A DNA stretch of 64,000 bases from Verrucomicrobiota bacterium (GTDB taxonomy: Bacteria > Verrucomicrobiota > Verrucomicrobiia > Opitutales > UBA953), in assembly GCA_015061905.1 (NCBI GenBank), contig SUVQ01000009.1, positions 62,001 through 126,000 of the forward strand. Direction: 5' to 3'. The translations under genes were made by a program, and so were the position numbers. Under the pieces are notes generated by a model, which saw only the letters and a program-made list of their open reading frames with translations, was not told the origin of the DNA and did no database searches. Positions 60,178 to 64,000 of the stretch are shown here, piece by piece. The stretch's first letter is position 1, and every line of letters begins with the position of its first letter.

Positions 60178-61276
60178 ATGAACGAAGTCGTCGCAAATAA
60201 GACAAATTGTCCCCCCCCCCCCCGATGCGCGCTCTGAATTTTTACAGCAAATTCGCGGCTTGTGCATTGTCGCGGTTGTATTAATTCATACGGTCGGAAT
60301 GCCGATAAATGATGAAACCTCGTATCTTCTCGTTTTGATGCGAGGTTTCATCAATTTTCCGGTAGCCGTATTTTTCTTTCTTGCCGGATTTTTTAATAAA
60401 TCTGCCGGCTCTTATGCGGGAACGGAAAGGAAAAAACTGTTTTCCCGAATTATACGATTGCTTGTCCCGTATATTTTTTGGACGGCATTTTATCTTTGCG
60501 CGTATTATTCGCTTAGTGTTGTTGCCGGAAAGCCGTTTGACCTGTTACGTGTGCCGAAAGCATTTTTATTCGGGAGTGCAACCGCTCCGCTTTATTTCTT
60601 ACACGTTTTACTCCAACTTACGTTAATTACACCGATTCTTGTTGCGATAATCAGGGGAGAATCGCTCTTTTCAAAAGTTTTGAAATGGGGACTTTTCGGA
60701 ACGACTCCGTTGTATATTTTAGTTCGATATGGGTATGATTTTTGCGCGGGAACGGACTTGCCGCATTATGAGTTGCCTTGTTTCGCGTGGTTTACTTATT
60801 ACTACCTCGGATTGTTTTGTGCTCAGAATCGCGGCTTGAAAACGAAGACCTTAGGGCTGTTCCCGTCTGTTCTTATTGCATTTTTAGCGCTGTTCATTGC
60901 AATTTGGGAAGGATTTGCAATCTACAACCAAGCCGGATCGGAAATGTTTTCTCTCGCAGCCTCGCAAACTCGTTTGGGGTCAATGCTGTTCTCTCTCGCA
61001 ATCATTAATCTGATTTTAAGAATAAAAGATACAAATCCGAAACCTAACGGAGTTTTGTCTGCTCTCGGAGATTATTCTTTCGGTATATATTCGTTTCATA
61101 TGTTCTGGATGATTCCTCTGGCGTTTGTCTTTTCCCGAATGATTTTTACTCCGGAAATCCTTCCGATTCTTAAGGTAATTCAAGCTTTTATTTGTTTAGG
61201 AGCTACGTTTTTTGCGTGCAAGTTTACGGAGAAAAAAATCGGTAGCAAAACGGCAAAGATTTTGGGACTGAAGTAG
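60178..61276 (+). CDS. Phase-variable acyltransferase-3 family membrane protein (out of frame in this sequence)
   Basis: Integral membrane O-acyltransferase of the OafA/NodX type, which acetylates surface sugars. ATG at 60178 opens MNEVVANKTNC, then 13 C (60211-60223) shift the frame and translation stops at MNEVVANKTNCPPPPRCAL. With 12 or 15 C the frame continues into DARSEFLQQIRGLCIVAVVL, the normal start of the family (FLQQIRGL...VLIH), giving 365 aa with about ten hydrophobic segments (FPVAVFFFLAGFF, IIRLLVPYIFWTAFY, GDYSFGIYSFHMFW). So the sequenced form is OFF. GTG at 60260 would give a shorter protein lacking the conserved start. It lies 17 bp after glnS. Confidence 0.85.
60211..60223 (+). 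repeat. Homopolymer tract of 13 C (contingency tract)
   Basis: Thirteen consecutive C directly after codon 11 of the acyltransferase. It is the only long G or C homopolymer I noticed in the window. The length sets the reading frame of the gene (12 or 15 in frame, 13 out of frame). Confidence 0.95.
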
Positions 61277-61384
61277 ATTCACAGAACTTTTTTTTCGCAT
61301 AGCGCGTTTTAAGAGGCTTGGCGGCTTGCGTTTATGCCGATTTGAGGTTTTGATATCCGCTACTTCTAAAACTTGCAAACAGAT

Positions 61385-62458
61385 ATGAATACGAAAAAAC
61401 TGCTCTTCCTCACCTCGGCGGCTCTGATTTCCGTTGCGGCATTTGCGGACGAAGTTGAATGCGCGGACGGTTCCGTTTACGTCGGGAAAATTGAAAGTAT
61501 CTCCGGCGGCGTCATTTCCGTTGCGACCAATACGGCGGGAACGGTGAAGGTTTCCCAAAGCGAAGTCGTCTCGATTACGACGGATGATCCGATTTTTGTG
61601 CGCACGCCCGACAAAAATACCGTGCGCGGGAAAATCGTTTCGGAGTCGGACGGACGCGTGAAAATTGACGGCGGAAGCCTTACCGCCGACCTCGAAATTT
61701 CCCAAATTCAAACGTCGTGGCAGGACGGGGAACTTTCTCCGGAGGAAAAACTTCTCGCCAGCAAATGGGCTTATTCGCTCGGTGCGTCGATGCTCGGAAA
61801 AACCGGCAACACGGAAAGCCTTACCGCCGGCGTTTCCGCCGAAGCCGTTCGCACGACTTCCGACGACACGCTGAAGTTTTACGCCAACTACAATTACGGC
61901 AAAACCAAGGAAACCTCGGGAACGAAAGATTGGTCGAAATCCGCCGACGACCTGCATTGCGGCGTGGATTACGAACACAATATTTCTGCGATGACGTTCT
62001 GGTATGCGCGTGAAGATCTCGGTTTCGATCGCGTGAAAAACATTCGCTTCCTTTCGACTTCCGCCGCAGGTTTGGGCTACAAAGTAATTGACGAGGACAA
62101 CTGGCATTTCTCGCTTCGCGGCGGTCTTTCCTACCGCTACGAAACCTACAAAGACTACATGCACGACGGGAACTGGGACAATCCCGACGATACGTCCGCG
62201 CTCGGTCTGGACTTCGGCTTGCATCACGACTATTCGTGGGACTGGGGAAAAATCGTTACCGACATTTCCTATACGCCGGCGTTTGAAGATTTCTTCGGCG
62301 ATTACGTCGCCACGCACGAATCCTATGTGGATTTTGACGTGGAAAGCATCGACAATATGAGCGTGCGCATCGGCATGAAAAACGAATATCGCGCGGAAAC
62401 TACCGCCGCCGATCATTTGGACACGACCTACTACGCAAAAGTTATTTTTGTTTGGTAA
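61385..62458 (+). CDS. DUF481/YdiY-type outer-membrane beta-barrel protein
   Basis: 357-aa exported protein: signal peptide (KKLLFLTSAALISVAAFADE), a ~100-residue N-terminal part with repeated strand motifs (DGSVYVGKIESISGGVISVA), then the DUF481 barrel (GASMLGKTGNTESLTAGVSA, LKFYANYNYGKTKETSGTKD, DYEHNISAMTFWYAREDLGF, FVSYTPAFEDF-like, ending YYAKVIFVW with terminal aromatic). It probably forms a small outer-membrane pore or anchor of unknown function. An octamer-pair terminator follows. Confidence 0.85.
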   Translation: MNTKKLLFLTSAALISVAAFADEVECADGSVYVGKIESISGGVISVATNTAGTVKVSQSEVVSITTDDPIFVRTPDKNTVRGKIVSESDGRVKIDGGSLTADLEISQIQTSWQDGELSPEEKLLASKWAYSLGASMLGKTGNTESLTAGVSAEAVRTTSDDTLKFYANYNYGKTKETSGTKDWSKSADDLHCGVDYEHNISAMTFWYAREDLGFDRVKNIRFLSTSAAGLGYKVIDEDNWHFSLRGGLSYRYETYKDYMHDGNWDNPDDTSALGLDFGLHHDYSWDWGKIVTDISYTPAFEDFFGDYVATHESYVDFDVESIDNMSVRIGMKNEYRAETTAADHLDTTYYAKVIFVW

Positions 62459-62527
62459 AAAAACGGAGAATAGCCGTTTCGGCGTGTTTTCTGTCGGAAA
62501 AACTGCCGAAACCCGCTTTCTTCGCCC

Positions 62528-62574
62528 AAAGCGTTCCCGCGAATCGACATCGGTTTCGCGGGAACGCTTTTTTT
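62528..62574 (+). terminator. Terminator from an inverted octamer pair after the DUF481 gene
   Basis: AAAGCGTTCCCGCGA (62528-62542) and TCGCGGGAACGCTTT (62556-62570) are perfectly complementary, followed by TTTT, 69 bp after the stop codon. Confidence 0.92.
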
Positions 62575-62689
62575 ATTTCGGTTTACAAAAACCGGGAGAG
62601 ACTTTTTTTTGTAGCGCATGTCTCTTCGGTTCCGCTTTTCGTTTTACGCCTTTGCGGTTTCGCTTTACTTTCTAAGCACCGTAAATTCA

Positions 62690-64000
62690 ATGAGCACTCC
62701 CATTTCGCCGGCTCAACGCATTGAGCAACTCCGCAAAGAAATCGCCGAACACGATGAGCGTTATTACCGCAATGCCGCTCCGGTGATTTCCGATTTTGAA
62801 TACGATTTACTGAAATCCGAGCTGAAAGCCCTTGAGTCCGCTCATCCGGAATTTTCCGCGGAAAATTCGCCGACGCAAATTGTAGGCGACGACCGTTCCC
62901 GCGGTTTCGAAAAATTCCCGCATCGCGTTCCGATGCAGAGCTTGGACAATACTTATTCCGAGGGCGAATTTCTTGAATTTTGCGCGCGGGTCGGGAAAGA
63001 CGTTCCCGCCGGGGAAATGAATTTTCTCGTCGAACCGAAAATCGACGGCGTTTCGGTGTCTTATACTTACGAAAACGGAAAATTCGTGCGCGCGCTCACG
63101 CGGGGAAACGGAGTGGTTGGCGACGATATTTCCCGGCACGTGGCAAATATTGCGGGCGTTCCCGCCGCGCTTGCTCCGATATCCGGAAAGCCTTTTCCGA
63201 AAATTGTGGAAATCCGCGGCGAAATTTACATGCGCAACGATGAGTTCTTGCGCATTAACGCGCAGCGCGAAGCCGAAGGGCTGGAGCCGTTTGCAAATCC
63301 GCGCAACCTCACGGCGGGAACGATAAAATCGCAAAATCCGGAGGAATCCGCCCGGCGCAGGCTCGATACTTTTGTTTACGGATTGGGCGCGTGCGAGCCG
63401 ACGGGAACGTTTGCGTCCCTTTCTGAATTGCGCAAAACGCTTTGCGCGTGGGGTTTCCCCGTTACGGAATTTTGCGGGAACGTGCTTGGCGGAGACGCCG
63501 CCGCAGAAAAAATTCGCGAGCTCGGAGAACTGCGCAAAAATTATCCGTTCCCGACGGACGGCGCGGTCGTCAAACTCAACAGCTTGGCTCTCCAGCGCAA
63601 ACTCGGGGAAAAATCCAACGCGCCTCGCTGGGCAATCGCGTTTAAATACGCGCCGGAGCAGGCTGAAACCACGCTTCGCGCCATTACGCTACAAATCGGG
63701 CGCACGGGGAAAATCACGCCCGTTGCCGAGCTCGATCCGGTCGAAGTCGCGGGAACGACGGTTTCCCGCGCCACGCTTCACAACGAAGACGAAATTGCCC
63801 GCAAGGATTTGCGCGTGGGCGATCGCGTCATTATCGAAAAAGCGGGAGAAATTATCCCGCAGGTCGTTCGCTTTGTTCCGGAAAAACGCAGAGCCGATGC
63901 CGAGGTCTTTTCTTTTGAAAACGAACTGAAAAAACTCGGAATCGATGCGGAGCGCCCCTTGCGACCGGTTGACCCGAAGCGACCGGAAAAAGGCTACGAG
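62690..64000 (+). CDS. ligA: NAD-dependent DNA ligase, N-terminal part (cut by the window end)
   Basis: Seals nicks in replication and repair using NAD. The visible 437 residues of a usual ~670-700 contain the Ia domain (AEHDERYYRNAAPVISDFEY), the adenylation domain with Lys117 in FLVEPKIDGVSVSYTY, RGEIYMRN, FANPRNLTAGTIKSQNPEES, FPTDGAVVKLN, RWAIAFKYAPEQAETTL, and the start of the OB domain (ITLQIGRTGKITPVAELDPV). The zinc-finger, helix-hairpin-helix and BRCT domains lie beyond the window. ATG at 62690 is the family start. An in-frame ATG at 62618 would add 24 mostly aromatic/hydrophobic residues foreign to ligases. Confidence 0.95.
   Translation, partial: MSTPISPAQRIEQLRKEIAEHDERYYRNAAPVISDFEYDLLKSELKALESAHPEFSAENSPTQIVGDDRSRGFEKFPHRVPMQSLDNTYSEGEFLEFCARVGKDVPAGEMNFLVEPKIDGVSVSYTYENGKFVRALTRGNGVVGDDISRHVANIAGVPAALAPISGKPFPKIVEIRGEIYMRNDEFLRINAQREAEGLEPFANPRNLTAGTIKSQNPEESARRRLDTFVYGLGACEPTGTFASLSELRKTLCAWGFPVTEFCGNVLGGDAAAEKIRELGELRKNYPFPTDGAVVKLNSLALQRKLGEKSNAPRWAIAFKYAPEQAETTLRAITLQIGRTGKITPVAELDPVEVAGTTVSRATLHNEDEIARKDLRVGDRVIIEKAGEIIPQVVRFVPEKRRADAEVFSFENELKKLGIDAERPLRPVDPKRPEKGYE

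Larger units (their letters stand above)
1..64000. repeat. Dispersed octamer CGGGAACG/CGTTCCCG, uptake-signal-like
   Basis: Reading every line by eye I find about 235 copies of the heptamer GGGAACG or its complement CGTTCCC, almost all extended to the octamer CGGGAACG and often to GCGGGAACGC. About 112 lie in one orientation and 125 in the other, one per ~270 bp. Chance predicts about eight heptamers on both strands. Copies lie in genes in several reading frames and between genes. Examples: two inside tex near 10479 and 10495, three in the BamD-like gene near 14507-14586, one in each 200-bp unit at 54602-55152. Role inferred: DNA uptake signal; a methylation or recombination site is possible. 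Confidence 0.9.

Noticed and set aside
62618-62689. Secreted or longer form of LigA from an upstream in-frame ATG
   Set aside because: It would add a 24-residue hydrophobic/aromatic segment foreign to DNA ligases; the ATG at 62690 starts the family sequence.
1-64000. The octamer as a Chi- or KOPS-like polar recombination or segregation site
   Set aside because: Such sites are strongly oriented along the replichore; here both orientations are about equal and head-to-head pairs are common.

Overview
The window looks like chromosomal DNA of a Gram-negative, probably anaerobic or fermentative member of the Verrucomicrobiota, possibly Opitutales. Three secreted proteins end in a PEP-CTERM sorting tail of the form PEPSAFGLLAG-x-x-AL plus an arginine cluster. 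There are outer-membrane and LPS genes (BamD-like, LptE-like, HldE-type adenylyltransferase, DUF481 porin-like), rubrerythrin, and a Na+-pumping methylmalonyl-CoA decarboxylase operon. Start codons usually lack a Shine-Dalgarno sequence. The taxonomic placement is inference; no rRNA gene is present.

Layout. 0-6.3 kb: end of aroA, recD2, rubrerythrin, a K+/H+ antiporter and uppP. 6.4 kb: SRP RNA. 6.6-12.7 kb: acyl-CoA synthetase, a PEP-CTERM protein, tex, coaC. 12.9-19.1 kb: hpf, fabH, then an envelope run (BamD-like, LptE-like, PerM-type permease), a Xer recombinase and an HldE-type adenylyltransferase. 19.1-21.7 kb (minus): rluD, aroQ and a PEP-CTERM serine protease. 21.8-28.8 kb: nuoEF, an AsmA/LEA-like protein, a GxxExxY cassette inside ~100-bp direct repeats, a TonB-like protein, a YhaM-type exonuclease and a secreted propeller-like protein. 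28.9-33.2 kb: mmdA-mmdD-mmdC-small ORF-mmdB. 33.3-41.2 kb: MscS channel, recA, an ECF sigma/anti-sigma/PDZ operon, a second pseudouridine synthase, nadB. 41.3-46.7 kb: coiled-coil protein, speA, nagB and a ROK protein. 46.8-48.9 kb: accessory pair (DinD-like, Fic). 49.3-54.3 kb (minus): malQ, SET protein, thioesterase, formyl-THF cycloligase, comEC. 54.4-58.3 kb: repeat-rich DNA around a 944-residue autotransporter-repeat PEP-CTERM protein. 58.5-64 kb: glnS, a phase-variable acyltransferase, a DUF481 protein and the start of ligA.

The most striking signal is not a gene. The octamer CGGGAACG / CGTTCCCG occurs about 235 times by eye (heptamer core GGGAACG), about equally on both strands, inside and between genes; fewer than ten are expected by chance. 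At least six intergenic sites carry it as an inverted pair forming a rho-independent terminator. This is how DNA uptake sequences are arranged in Neisseria and Haemophilus, and the window also encodes ComEC, the DNA-import channel of natural transformation. I propose an undescribed uptake-signal system.

Other notable items are a 13-C tract that puts the acyltransferase out of frame, an 8-bp tandem repeat just upstream of a SET-domain gene, and several repeat families near surface-protein and GxxExxY genes.
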